In this document: positions 15,761 through 25,213 of the stretch, piece after piece
How the letters are laid out: each line of letters begins with the position of its first letter
Position numbering within the stretch: the first letter of the stretch is position 1
Origin: CAZWSE01 sp964636575
Lineage (GTDB): Bacteria; Pseudomonadota; Alphaproteobacteria; Rhodobacterales; Rhodobacteraceae
Reading direction: 5' to 3'
Assembly (NCBI GenBank): GCA_964636575.1
Contig: CAZWSE010000019.1
Span: 1 to 39,905 of the forward strand
Length of the DNA stretch: 39,905 nucleotides
Position numbers and translations under genes: made by a program
Notes under the pieces: model-generated
Seen by the model: only the letters and a program-made list of their open reading frames with translations
What the model was told of the DNA's origin: nothing
Database searches by the model: none

Positions 15761-16207
15761 AGCCTTCTTCTCCCAACGACCCGAATCTTCGGACCAATAT
15801 TGGGCAGAACACCCCGCACCGGTCAGCGCTTTCCATTGATCTCGGGCAACGGACAAAGCATCCGCGTCGTTTCCGTCAAACAAAATGCAAACCCGTTCCA
15901 GCGCCTTAACTTCGTCGGCGGTTACCTCAGCACCGTCCACTGCCATCACACAGACCGCATCGTTTCCAGCAGCACCTGTCGTCAGTAAAATCGGTTGATC
16001 TGCATCCGCAGGCCCGCCCGCAACGCCATGTGCGAGAAAGCTGTCGTTGGGACCCAGCCACAGCTTTTCATCCAGCCATTTCAACCGATCCGCATTTGCC
16101 CCACGCACAGCGATCCGCCAACCCGCCTGCTGCGCTTTGCCCAAAAGCAGGGGCAAAGTCGCTTCAAGCGGGTTTTGGGTCAGATGATAGAAAAAGGCAG
16201 CGCCCAT
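15752..16207 (-). CDS. holC: DNA polymerase III chi subunit
   Basis: 151-residue subunit of the clamp-loader complex that links it to single-strand DNA-binding protein. MGAAFFYHLTQNPLEATLPL, the basic residues after ALQQ-like LLLGKAQQAGWRIAVRG, and LWLGPNDSFLAHGVAGGP are family features. Its ATG directly abuts the pepA stop codon, and pepA-holC is a long-known conserved pair in proteobacteria, supporting both calls. Confidence 0.93.
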   Translation of the reverse strand: MGAAFFYHLTQNPLEATLPLLLGKAQQAGWRIAVRGANADRLKWLDEKLWLGPNDSFLAHGVAGGPADADQPILLTTGAAGNDAVCVMAVDGAEVTADEVKALERVCILFDGNDADALSVARDQWKALTGAGCSAQYWSEDSGRWEKKAEA

Positions 16208-17683
16208 TTAGTCGGCCTCAAACATATCCTTCACAAGCCGGTTCAAGGCCAGCACACCCCAGCCTGTAGCCCCCGTCGGCGCGTAGGTGGTTTCGGCTTT
16301 GACCGAGGCCACACCGGCAATATCGAGGTGGATCCAAGGGGTGTCGTCTTTGACAAAGCGTTGCAGGAACTGTGCAGCAGTGACCGACCCTGCGGCCCGC
16401 CCCCCGACGTTCTTCATGTCAGCGATGCGAGACTTCAACAGGTCATCATAAGCCTGCCCCAGCGGCATCCGCCATGCGCCTTCGCCTTCAGCACTGGCAG
16501 CTTTCAGGAACGCGTTGCACAGTGCATCATCGTTAGAGAACACGCCCGCATTGTCATGGCCAAGTCCGATGATAATGGCCCCCGTTAAGGTTGCCAGATC
16601 AATCATCCCCGACGGTTTGAACCGCTCTTGCGCGTACCACATGATATCGCACAGCACCAAACGGCCTTCGGCGTCGGTGTTGATAATCTCTACAGTGTCG
16701 CCCTTCATGGATTTCACGACATCACCGGGACGAGTAGCGTTGCTGGACGGCATGTTTTCAACCAACCCGACAATCCCCACAACGTTCGCTTTGGCCTTGC
16801 GCAGCGCCAAAGCCCGCATAGTGCCGGCAACAACCCCAGCGCCGCCCATGTCCATGGTCATGTCTTCCATACCGGCGGCTGGTTTCAAGGAAATCCCGCC
16901 AGTGTCAAAAACAACACCCTTACCGATCAAGGCAAGCGGTGCGTCACCTTTGGCGCCACCGTTCCATTCCATAACGACGACCTTGGACGGGCTGTCAGAG
17001 CCTTGACCAACAGACAAAAGTGTTCTCATTCCAAGCTTTGCAAGCTGATCTTCATCCAACACTTCAACTTTAAGACCCAAGGACGACATCTCATCCAAGC
17101 GGTTAGCGAATTCAGTCGTGGTCAAAACGTTGGCAGGCTCGTTGACCAAATCGCGGGTCATGTGCACGCCTTCGGCCATCGCCATCATGGGGGCTGCTGC
17201 CTCGGCCACGTCATCGGGCTTTGACACAAGAATACGCACAGGTGCGCTCGGCTCGCCCTTGTCGTCCGTTTTGTGCGGATCAAAGGTATAGCTGCGCATC
17301 GCGATCCCCAAAGCAAGCTCCGCCATGCGGGGACGACCGCTGCCCAAAACGGTCAACGCGGCTTTGCCTTTGGATTTCGCAAGCGACACACCCGCTTTGC
17401 GGGCATGGGTTACACCGGCACGTTTTGGCAGTGCCACCACATCGATGGCTTCGGCTGCCAGGCCGGCAGGATACGCGAGGCTCATCACCTGCCCGGGCTT
17501 TGCCTTTGCAAAGGCATCACCATCGATCAGGCGTTGAACGGCCCCTTTGGACAGACGGTTCACGCGCCGCGCACCAGCATCCAGCGATCCTTCCGCATCG
17601 ACCAATACCGCGATGCGGCCTTCTGTTTCTTTCAGGTTTTCCAGATCTGTTGCGTGGAAGGTGATGGGTAGAATTGCGGTCAT
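16208..17683 (-). CDS. pepA: Leucyl aminopeptidase
   Basis: 491-residue cytosolic M17 aminopeptidase that removes N-terminal residues using two metal ions; in some bacteria it also binds DNA. An N-terminal macro-like domain is followed by the catalytic domain with LIGKGVVFDTGGISLKP (catalytic Lys and metal Asp), MDMGGAGVVAGTM and the signature NTDAEGRLVLCD. The frame is open to 17767, but AAAGGAGC lies just upstream of the ATG at 17683. It is divergent from lptF and directly followed by holC. Confidence 0.97.
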   Translation of the reverse strand: MTAILPITFHATDLENLKETEGRIAVLVDAEGSLDAGARRVNRLSKGAVQRLIDGDAFAKAKPGQVMSLAYPAGLAAEAIDVVALPKRAGVTHARKAGVSLAKSKGKAALTVLGSGRPRMAELALGIAMRSYTFDPHKTDDKGEPSAPVRILVSKPDDVAEAAAPMMAMAEGVHMTRDLVNEPANVLTTTEFANRLDEMSSLGLKVEVLDEDQLAKLGMRTLLSVGQGSDSPSKVVVMEWNGGAKGDAPLALIGKGVVFDTGGISLKPAAGMEDMTMDMGGAGVVAGTMRALALRKAKANVVGIVGLVENMPSSNATRPGDVVKSMKGDTVEIINTDAEGRLVLCDIMWYAQERFKPSGMIDLATLTGAIIIGLGHDNAGVFSNDDALCNAFLKAASAEGEGAWRMPLGQAYDDLLKSRIADMKNVGGRAAGSVTAAQFLQRFVKDDTPWIHLDIAGVASVKAETTYAPTGATGWGVLALNRLVKDMFEAD

Positions 17684-17820
17684 GATGCGGGCTCCTTTGC
17701 GCGGGTTGGAACAAGACCTAGCGCGGCAGTCAATCAAAGGCCAGATAGCAGTTTTCGTGGACCCCAAATTCGTCTACACTGACGTCAAAACAAGAAACAA
17801 GAACAGGCAAAGGACGGGAG

Positions 17821-18951
17821 ATGTTTAGATACGACAAATACGTCCTATCGCAACTGCTTGTTCTGTTTGGCTTTTTCGCGCTCGTTCTGGTGGCTGTTTT
17901 CTGGATCAACCGCGCAGTTGTGCTGTTCGACAGGCTGATCGGGGATGGGCAATCCGCGATGGTCTTTCTGGAGTTTACGGCCCTTGGCCTGCCGAACCTT
18001 ATTCGAACAGTGCTTCCTCTGTCTGCGTTTGCGGCTGCGGTCTATCTGACCAATCGGTTGAACAATGAAAGCGAATTGACGGTCATGACGGCAACGGGGT
18101 CCAGCCCGTGGAGGTTATCGCGGCCTGTGATCGTCTTCGGCGTCCTAACCGCGCTGATGCTGTCCGTTTTAACGCATTTTCTGGTGCCATCTTCACTGTA
18201 TCAACTGTCTTTGAGAGAGGCAGACATCTCACGCAATGTGACCGCCCGCCTGCTCAGCGAGGGTGAATTTTTACATCCGACAGATGGGGTCACGTTCTAC
18301 ACCAGAAAGATCGAAACAGACGGAACGCTCCGCGATGTCTTCCTAAGCGACCAACGGAACCCTGAAAGGCATGTGACCTACACAGCAGCAGAATCGTTTT
18401 TGGTGCGCAAGGACGACGGGACCAATCTGATTATGGTCAACGGAATGGCCCAAACCCTGTCCCCGAACGAACAACGCCTGTCGACAGCCAACTTTTCGGA
18501 TTTTTCTTACGATATCAGCACCTTAATCAAAGAAGACATCGTGGCAAGCCGGAGCATCCGAATGATCATGACGCCAAGCCTGATGATGGACCGCAAAGAC
18601 GTTTTGCAAGAAACGACTGCAACGGCGGGTGTTTACGCCGAAGAACTCCATTCAAGGTTCACTCAACCCTTGTTTTGCATCGTGGCCGCATTGGTTGGGT
18701 TCGCGACATTGATGGCAGGCGGGTATTCGCGCTTTGGCGTCTGGCGAGAAGTCGGCATCGCCTTCGCCTTGCTGATTTTGCTCGAACTGATCCGCAACGT
18801 GGTCACTGACCCTGTACGCGATGATGCTGAACTTTGGCCGCTTCTTTATGTGCCGGCCGCGGTTGGTCTCGCCCTTAGCGCGGCATTGCTTTGGGTGTCG
18901 GCCCATCCTTCGTTTTTCGTGCGCCGCCGCAAGATGGGGGCGCCGTCATGA
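17821..18951 (+). CDS. lptF: LPS export ABC transporter permease LptF
   Basis: 376-residue inner-membrane permease. Three N-terminal helices, a periplasmic beta-jellyroll domain (about 115-275) and three C-terminal helices follow the LptF plan. The N-terminus MFRYDKYVLSQLLVLFGFFA and NLIRTVLPLSAFAAAVYLTN with NESELTVMTATGSSP (coupling helix contacting LptB) are diagnostic. With LptG and LptB it extracts LPS from the inner membrane and passes it to the Lpt bridge. First gene of the lptFGD-surA-pdxA-rsmA run; its stop overlaps the lptG start (ATGA). Confidence 0.95.
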   Translation: MFRYDKYVLSQLLVLFGFFALVLVAVFWINRAVVLFDRLIGDGQSAMVFLEFTALGLPNLIRTVLPLSAFAAAVYLTNRLNNESELTVMTATGSSPWRLSRPVIVFGVLTALMLSVLTHFLVPSSLYQLSLREADISRNVTARLLSEGEFLHPTDGVTFYTRKIETDGTLRDVFLSDQRNPERHVTYTAAESFLVRKDDGTNLIMVNGMAQTLSPNEQRLSTANFSDFSYDISTLIKEDIVASRSIRMIMTPSLMMDRKDVLQETTATAGVYAEELHSRFTQPLFCIVAALVGFATLMAGGYSRFGVWREVGIAFALLILLELIRNVVTDPVRDDAELWPLLYVPAAVGLALSAALLWVSAHPSFFVRRRKMGAPS

Positions 18952-20048
18952 TCTTGCATCTCTACTTTGCACGTCGGTTTGCAATGGCCTTTTTCCTGCT
19001 GGTAACAGTCTTTTTCGCGCTCATCCTGTTGGTCGACATGCTTGAACAGGTCCGAAAGTTTGGCGGTCAAGACGCAGTAGGCTTCCCAGAAATCCTGCAA
19101 CTCAGCATTCTGAACACGCCTGAAACCATGAGCCAGATCATGCCCCTGATCATAATCCTTTCGACGGTCTGGCTGTTTCTAAGCCTCGCGCGCAGCAGCG
19201 AAATGGTGGTGACACGGGCTTCTGGCAGGTCTGCGCTCAGGGCGTTGTTTTCGCCTGTGGTGGTTGCATTTGTGATCGGCGGGTTGGCCGTTAGCACGCT
19301 CAATCCGATCGTTGCCGCGACCTCAAACCGGTATGAGACCCTTGCCGAAACCTACCGCAGCGGATCCGTTTCTGCCCTGTCCGTTGATGGCGGCGGGCTT
19401 TGGATGCGTCAGGGCAGCGAGGCTGGGCAAACTGTGATCCATGCCCGCCGAGCAAACGAAGATGCCAGCGCTTTCTTTGACGTGTCCTTTCTAGCATATG
19501 CGCCAGACGGAGGCCCGGCCCGCCGGATCGAGGCCGAGCGCGCAGCTTTGACAGATGGCGCATGGCAGTTGACCAATGCCAAGGTCTGGCCCCTGACCCG
19601 CGGTATAAACCCAGAGGCCAATGCAGTGTCACACGCGGCCTTAACGGTTAAAACGACCCTAACAGTCGAGCGGATTCGCGACGGGTTGGGCACGCCTTCA
19701 GGGATTTCGATCTATGATTTGCCCGCCTTTATCAATCAGTTGGATCAGGCTGGCTTTTCATCACGTCGACACCAGGTTTGGCTGCAATCGGAACTCGCCC
19801 GCCCATTTTTCCTTGTCGCCATGGTACTGGTTGCTGCATCCTTCACCATGCGCCATACCCGTTTCGGAGGGACAGGCGTTGCCGTCTTGTCTGCAGTCCT
19901 TTTGGGGTTCACGTTGTATTTTATACGGAATTTTGCGCAGATACTGGGGGAAAACGGGCAGATCCCCGTAACCCTAGCCGCCTGGGCACCGCCAGTGGCT
20001 GCGATCCTATTGGCAACGGGTCTTCTATTGCACGCGGAGGATGGGTAA
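18948..20048 (+). CDS. lptG: LPS export ABC transporter permease LptG
   Basis: 366-residue partner of LptF with the same plan: N-terminal helices with MILHLYFARRFAMAFFLLV, the coupling region SRSSEMVVTRASGRSALRAL-like segment (SSEMVVTRASGRS), a periplasmic domain about 100-270 and C-terminal helices. The frame is open upstream inside lptF, but the ATG at 18948 overlaps the lptF stop as ATGA, the usual translational coupling. Its own stop overlaps the lptD start by one base (TAATG). Confidence 0.95.
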   Translation: MILHLYFARRFAMAFFLLVTVFFALILLVDMLEQVRKFGGQDAVGFPEILQLSILNTPETMSQIMPLIIILSTVWLFLSLARSSEMVVTRASGRSALRALFSPVVVAFVIGGLAVSTLNPIVAATSNRYETLAETYRSGSVSALSVDGGGLWMRQGSEAGQTVIHARRANEDASAFFDVSFLAYAPDGGPARRIEAERAALTDGAWQLTNAKVWPLTRGINPEANAVSHAALTVKTTLTVERIRDGLGTPSGISIYDLPAFINQLDQAGFSSRRHQVWLQSELARPFFLVAMVLVAASFTMRHTRFGGTGVAVLSAVLLGFTLYFIRNFAQILGENGQIPVTLAAWAPPVAAILLATGLLLHAEDG

Positions 20049-22150
20049 TGCGCCGTCTTCTAATCTGTCTTGTGCTTGTGATGGCCCTGCCCTTCGCAGC
20101 CCGCGCCCAGTCGACCGAGCCTGCGGTTCTGGTGGCCGATACCGTCGAAGTAACGCAAACAGGGTTGCTCGTGGCACGCGGCAACGTGGAAGCGTTGCAA
20201 GGCACACAGCGGCTTAGGGCGCAACAAATCAGCTATAACCGCGCGACCGGAGCGCTTTCGATTGTTGGCCCGATCACCCTGCAAGACGGGGATCAAGTGA
20301 CCATCTTAGCGGATGCCGCAGAACTTTCACCGGATTTGCAAAACGGGCTGTTGACCGGCGCGCGTATGGTCATGAACCAGCAGTTGCAGCTTGCCGCGGT
20401 TCAAATCAACCGCACCCAAGGTCGTTACACGCAACTTTACAAAACGGCAGTGACGTCCTGTCGGGTCTGCGATGATGGTCGTCCGCCGCTGTGGCAGATC
20501 AGGGCAAAGCGGGTCATCCACGACAAAGTTGAAAAGCAGCTGTATTTCGATCACGCGCAGCTGCGGATCAAAGACGTTCCGATCCTTTATACACCGCGTC
20601 TGCGTCTGCCCGACCCTTCGCTGAAACGGGCAACAGGGTTTTTGATCCCGTCCATCCGGTCCACATCTCAGTTGGGTACCGGGTTGAAACTCCCCTATTT
20701 CATCCGACTTGGCGACCACAGGGACCTGACGCTAACACCCTACCTGTCAAGCTCCACCCGCACGTTGGAATACAGATACCGTCAGAAATTTCAGCGCGGG
20801 CAAGTCGAATTTGACGGAGCCTACACCCAAGACGACCTGATCGTTGGCAGATCGCGGTTTTATCTGTTTGGCGATGGAGCTTTTCATCTAGGCCGCAATT
20901 ACTTGCTGACCTTTGATGTCGAAGTCACCAGCGATGATGCCTACCTGCTGGACTACGGATATTCAAACAAGGACCGGCTCGATAGCGAAATTGCAATCAG
21001 CCGGACGCGCCGCGATGCGTTCTTTCGGATCGGGTTGATCGGGCTGCGAACGCTGCGCGACGGCGAAGATAATTCACTGATCCCTACCGTCGTGGGTGAT
21101 CTGGAATTTGAGCGTCGCTACCCAAGCCCCTCTATCGGCGGCGAGATACGCGTGGCAGCCTACGCGCATACGCATTTCAGAAGCTCCGACGCAGATATTC
21201 TGGGCCGCGACATGGACCGGATCACAGCCAGTGCGCATTGGGTCCGCAATTGGAGCCTGCGCTACGGCCTTCAAGCCAACACCAAAATCGGGTTCGCTGC
21301 TGATGCGTTCAATACCCGTCAAGACAGCCGGTTTGTCAAAGCTGTGAGCGAGTTCACTACGCAGGGGCTGATTAGCTTGCGGTATCCAATGGTAAAACGG
21401 ACAGCCGGTGCGACCACGTTCCTAGAGCCCATTGTGCAGGTCGCGTGGTCAAGCGGCAGCCAAGCAAACATACCCAACGACGAAAGCCAAAGGGTTGAGT
21501 TCGATCAAGGCAACCTGCTGTCCCTGTCGCGGTTCCCTGCCCCCGATCGCCGCGAATACGGACGTGTGACAACCATCGGCTTGAACTGGGCGCGCTACGC
21601 CGACAATGGCTGGCAAAGCCACCTGTCGTTCGGGCAGATCAGGCGGACAGAAGCCCTGTCCGGTCTTGGATCATCGAGCGGTTTGGGCGGCACAACATCC
21701 GATTTCCTTTTGGCAGGCCAATTGATCACACGAGACGGATTGGCGCTGACAGGCCGCAGCCTGTTCGATGAAAGCTTTGATTTTTCAAAGGCAGAGCTGC
21801 GCGCGGATTGGGTCCACAAAAAAGGAACGCTGGCGGCAAGCTATGTCTGGCTCAACGAAAACGGGCCGGACAGTGTGTCGGAACTTACGCTTGATAACAG
21901 CTACCGCTTTAGCCGCCATTGGACAGCCAAGGTCAACACGCGCTACGACCTGCGCAACAACGAAGCCGCCAGTGCCGGGATCGGATTGCTCTACCGGAAC
22001 GAATGCATTGAAGTCGATCTTAGCTTGAAGCGGCGCTTTACTGCCTCAACAACGGTTGAGCCTTCGACCGATTTCGGGTTTACCGTAGCCTTAAAAGGGT
22101 TCAACGCCCAAAGTGGAACAGAAAGATACGTTCAGTCATGCAAAAACTAG
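20048..22150 (+). CDS. lptD: LPS-assembly outer membrane protein LptD
   Basis: 700-residue outer-membrane beta-barrel that inserts LPS into the outer leaflet together with LptE. Signal peptide MRRLLICLVLVMALPFAARA, cleaved after ARA; OstA-like beta-taco domain about 30-180 (VTQTGLLVARGNVEALQGTQ); barrel about 190-700. Cysteines at 138 and 141 (SCRVCDD) and at 653 and 698 form two pairs suited to the interdomain disulfides known in E. coli LptD. The open frame begins far upstream inside lptG; the signal peptide and overlap fix the start at 20048. The last 13 bp overlap surA. Confidence 0.95.
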   Translation: MRRLLICLVLVMALPFAARAQSTEPAVLVADTVEVTQTGLLVARGNVEALQGTQRLRAQQISYNRATGALSIVGPITLQDGDQVTILADAAELSPDLQNGLLTGARMVMNQQLQLAAVQINRTQGRYTQLYKTAVTSCRVCDDGRPPLWQIRAKRVIHDKVEKQLYFDHAQLRIKDVPILYTPRLRLPDPSLKRATGFLIPSIRSTSQLGTGLKLPYFIRLGDHRDLTLTPYLSSSTRTLEYRYRQKFQRGQVEFDGAYTQDDLIVGRSRFYLFGDGAFHLGRNYLLTFDVEVTSDDAYLLDYGYSNKDRLDSEIAISRTRRDAFFRIGLIGLRTLRDGEDNSLIPTVVGDLEFERRYPSPSIGGEIRVAAYAHTHFRSSDADILGRDMDRITASAHWVRNWSLRYGLQANTKIGFAADAFNTRQDSRFVKAVSEFTTQGLISLRYPMVKRTAGATTFLEPIVQVAWSSGSQANIPNDESQRVEFDQGNLLSLSRFPAPDRREYGRVTTIGLNWARYADNGWQSHLSFGQIRRTEALSGLGSSSGLGGTTSDFLLAGQLITRDGLALTGRSLFDESFDFSKAELRADWVHKKGTLAASYVWLNENGPDSVSELTLDNSYRFSRHWTAKVNTRYDLRNNEAASAGIGLLYRNECIEVDLSLKRRFTASTTVEPSTDFGFTVALKGFNAQSGTERYVQSCKN

Positions 22151-23373
22151 GCACATCAGCAGTCACTTGGATCAAACGTACAGCAATGGCGTCAGCCATT
22201 GGGCTTGGGGCCTCGCTCGCTGCGGTGCCCGCAACCGCTCAGAACCTATTTGCACCAGCCGTTTTGGTAAACGAAGACGCGGTCACGAACTTTGAAATTC
22301 AACAAAGGCAGCGGTTCTTGCAACTGCTGAACGCGCCCGGAACGTCGTCGGGAGAAGTGGTTGAGGCCCTGATTGAAGACCGTCTGAAAATGCAGGCGGC
22401 CAAGTCGTTGGGCTTGGTCCCAACCGAAGAAGGCATCGAGCAAGCGCTCGAAGAGTTTGCAGGGCGCGCGAACCTAAGCCGCGCTGAATTCACTTCCGCG
22501 CTCAAGCGTGCAGGCGTTGACGCAGAAACCTACCGCGATTTTGTGGTCATCGGCATCACTTGGAGAGAGGTCGTTCGCGCGCGTTTCAATGGCCGTGTCC
22601 AGATCACAGACGCAGAGATTGACCGCGCGCTTGGTGCCTCTGGCAGCTCTGGCGGCGTGCGCGTTTTGATATCTGAAATCATTATGCCCGCTCCACCGCA
22701 GCAAGCCGCAGCCGTGCAAGCCCGCGCAGAACGGATTTCGCAGATCACAACGATTGCAGGCTTCTCAGCCGAAGCCCGCCGGTATTCGGCGACAGCCTCA
22801 CGCGGCGCAGGCGGACGTCTGCCTTGGATGGATATCAACAAATTGCCTCCACAACTGCGCGGTATCATTCTAGGGCTTGCCCCCGGCGAGGTGTCAGACC
22901 CAATCGGCATCCCAAACGCTGTGGCCCTGTTTCAACTGCGCGACATTGAAGAAACAACCGCGCCACGGCCTGACTATTCAGCCATCGAATACGCCGCCTA
23001 TTTCATTCCGGGCGGTGACGCTGCCCGCGCGCAAGCTGAAACGCTAAAGGGTCAGATCGACACCTGTGATGATCTTTATGGTGTCGCCCAAGGTCAGCCC
23101 GAAGAGGTCTTGGAACGCACATCCAAAACACCCGCCGACCTGCCAAGCGATATTGCGATTGAGCTGGCAAAGCTTGATGCAAACGAAGTCTCCACGGCCT
23201 TGCGTCGCGGCGATAACGTGATGTTTTTGATGCTTTGCGGACGGACAGCGGCCATCAACGAAGAAACGACGCGCGAAGATGTGGCCAGTGCCCTGCGTCA
23301 GCAACGGCTAGTTGGATATGCGGACAGCTATTTGGAACAGCTGAAGGCAGACGCGACAATCATCGTCAAATGA
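22138..23373 (+). CDS. surA: Periplasmic chaperone/peptidylprolyl isomerase SurA
   Basis: 411-residue secreted protein (signal peptide ending near PATAQ, about 35) that escorts outer-membrane proteins such as LptD. The N-terminal chaperone domain (about 40-170, VLVNEDAVTNFEIQQRQRFL) is followed by one recognisable parvulin domain (about 175-285; SRGAGGRLPWMDINKLPPQL, GEVSDPIG). The second isomerase domain of E. coli SurA is replaced by a degenerate segment (about 290-380). The start overlaps lptD, and the stop overlaps pdxA as ATGA, placing LptD and its chaperone under joint expression. Confidence 0.92.
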   Translation: MQKLGTSAVTWIKRTAMASAIGLGASLAAVPATAQNLFAPAVLVNEDAVTNFEIQQRQRFLQLLNAPGTSSGEVVEALIEDRLKMQAAKSLGLVPTEEGIEQALEEFAGRANLSRAEFTSALKRAGVDAETYRDFVVIGITWREVVRARFNGRVQITDAEIDRALGASGSSGGVRVLISEIIMPAPPQQAAAVQARAERISQITTIAGFSAEARRYSATASRGAGGRLPWMDINKLPPQLRGIILGLAPGEVSDPIGIPNAVALFQLRDIEETTAPRPDYSAIEYAAYFIPGGDAARAQAETLKGQIDTCDDLYGVAQGQPEEVLERTSKTPADLPSDIAIELAKLDANEVSTALRRGDNVMFLMLCGRTAAINEETTREDVASALRQQRLVGYADSYLEQLKADATIIVK

Positions 23374-24347
23374 CCATGCCCCCCATCGCGCTCTGCTGTG
23401 GGGAGCCTGCGGGCATTGGACCCGAAATTGCCGTTAAGGCATGGTCGGCATTGAAATCGGACATCGCGTTCTTCTGGATCGGGGATCCTGATCATCTTCC
23501 GGCCGGAACCCAGTTTGAGCGGATCACAAAGCCAAGTGAAGCGGCCTCAGTCATGCCGCGCGCGCTTCCTGTTTTGGAACATACCTTCGACGGCAAAGCC
23601 ACGTCGGGCAGACCTGACCCCAAGAACGCCCAAGGTGTGATCGACGTAATCGCCCGTGCTGTTGAGCTGGCGAAAGCGGGCGAGGTGTCGGCAATTTGTA
23701 CCGCGCCTATTCACAAAAAGGCACTCAAAGACGGGGCTGGTTTCGCCTATCCCGGACACACCGAATATCTGGCTGCTTTAGCGGGCGTGGACCGTGTTGT
23801 TATGATGCTGGCAGGCCCTGACCTGCGGGTCGTGCCTGCGACGATCCACATTCCATTAAAAGACGTTCCGGCTGCTTTGACCCCTGAAAGCCTGCGCGAA
23901 ACGCTCCACATTACGGCCAAGGCCCTGACAACGGATTTCGGCATCTCACAGCCAAAGATTGCCGTAGCTGGCCTGAACCCTCATGCAGGCGAAGGCGGGG
24001 CCATAGGGGTGGAAGAACTGGAATGGATCAATGACCTGATCGCCGATCTGGCGACAAAAGGCATGCGCGTCACGGGCCCGCATCCGGCAGACACCATGTT
24101 TCACGCCGCCGCCCGCGCGCGCTACGACGCAGCGGTGTGCATGTACCACGATCAGGCGCTTATCCCGATAAAGACGCTCGATTTTGATCGGGGTGTGAAT
24201 GTGACCTTGGGTCTGCCCTTCATTCGCACCTCGCCCGATCACGGCACAGCCTTTGATATTGCAGGCAAAGGCATTGCGAACCCCACCAGCCTGATCGAGG
24301 CGTTGAAACTGGCGGACACTATGGCCCGTGGCAGCCGCGATGCATAA
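23370..24347 (+). CDS. pdxA: 4-hydroxythreonine-4-phosphate dehydrogenase
   Basis: 325-residue cytosolic enzyme of the DXP-dependent vitamin B6 route, oxidising 4-phosphohydroxy-L-threonine with NAD(P)+ before PdxJ. MTMPPIALCCGEPAGIGPEI, ICTAPIHKKALKDGAG with YPGHTEYLA (metal His), GLNPHAGEGGAIG, ADTMFHAAAR and FIRTSPDHGTAFDIAGKG are family landmarks carrying the three metal histidines. The start at 23370 overlaps the surA stop; the longer frame to 23235 is not supported. Confidence 0.97.
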   Translation: MTMPPIALCCGEPAGIGPEIAVKAWSALKSDIAFFWIGDPDHLPAGTQFERITKPSEAASVMPRALPVLEHTFDGKATSGRPDPKNAQGVIDVIARAVELAKAGEVSAICTAPIHKKALKDGAGFAYPGHTEYLAALAGVDRVVMMLAGPDLRVVPATIHIPLKDVPAALTPESLRETLHITAKALTTDFGISQPKIAVAGLNPHAGEGGAIGVEELEWINDLIADLATKGMRVTGPHPADTMFHAAARARYDAAVCMYHDQALIPIKTLDFDRGVNVTLGLPFIRTSPDHGTAFDIAGKGIANPTSLIEALKLADTMARGSRDA

Positions 24348-24368
24348 CCATCAAAGAATGACAAATAC

Positions 24369-25211
24369 ATGAGCGCCATCGACGATCTACCCCCTCTGTC
24401 AAAGGTGATCGCTTCTCATGGGTTGAGCGCGCGCAAGTCTTTGGGGCAGAATTTTCTGCTGGATTTGAACCTGACCGCCAAAATCGCACGAATGGCAGGT
24501 GACTTGGAAGGCAGCGACGTGCTGGAAATCGGGCCCGGGCCCGGGGGTTTGACGCGCGGGCTGCTTGCAGAAGGGGCACGGCGTGTTCTGGCCATTGAGA
24601 AAGACACAAGATGCATGCCCGCGCTAGACGAAATCGCAGCCGCCTACCCTGACCGGTTGAGCATCATCAACGGCGACGCGCTGGAAATTGACCCGCTCGT
24701 ACATTTGACACCGCCCATCCGCGTTGCAGCCAACCTGCCCTACAACATCGGGACCGAGCTTTTGGTGCGTTGGTTGACCCCAAAAGACTGGCCGCCCTTC
24801 TGGGAAAGCCTGACACTGATGTTCCAGCGTGAGGTCGCGGAACGCATCGTCGCCAGCCCCGGTTCAAAAACCTACGGGCGATTGGCCATTCTGGCCCAAT
24901 GGCGGGCGGATGCAAAAATTGTGATGTCCCTGCCACCAGAGGCGTTCACGCCCGCGCCCAAAGTCTCAAGCGCGGTGGTTCATCTGACGGCCCTTCCAAA
25001 GCCACGCTTTGAGGCCGATGCAGCCGTGTTGAACCGTGTGGTTGCAGCAGGCTTCAACCAAAGGCGCAAAATGCTGCGGGCGTCACTGAAGGGCGTCGCA
25101 CCAGACATCGAAGACAGGCTAACCGCCGCCGGTATCAAACCGACGGAACGGGCAGAACAGGTCTCACTTGAACAATTCTGTGCGCTCGCACGCGAAGTGG
25201 CGAAAACCTAA
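24369..25211 (+). CDS. rsmA: 16S rRNA (adenine 1518/1519) dimethyltransferase
   Basis: 280-residue KsgA/RsmA enzyme that dimethylates two adenines near the 3' end of 16S rRNA during small-subunit maturation. ARKSLGQNFLLDLNLTAKIA, VLEIGPGPGGLTRGLLAEGA (SAM motif), VAANLPYNIGTELLV (NLPY catalytic motif) and QRRKMLRASLKG are all present. Last gene of the lptF-to-rsmA run and convergent with the DUF4167 gene, with only 2 bp between stops. Confidence 0.97.
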   Translation: MSAIDDLPPLSKVIASHGLSARKSLGQNFLLDLNLTAKIARMAGDLEGSDVLEIGPGPGGLTRGLLAEGARRVLAIEKDTRCMPALDEIAAAYPDRLSIINGDALEIDPLVHLTPPIRVAANLPYNIGTELLVRWLTPKDWPPFWESLTLMFQREVAERIVASPGSKTYGRLAILAQWRADAKIVMSLPPEAFTPAPKVSSAVVHLTALPKPRFEADAAVLNRVVAAGFNQRRKMLRASLKGVAPDIEDRLTAAGIKPTERAEQVSLEQFCALAREVAKT

Positions 25212-25213
25212 AC

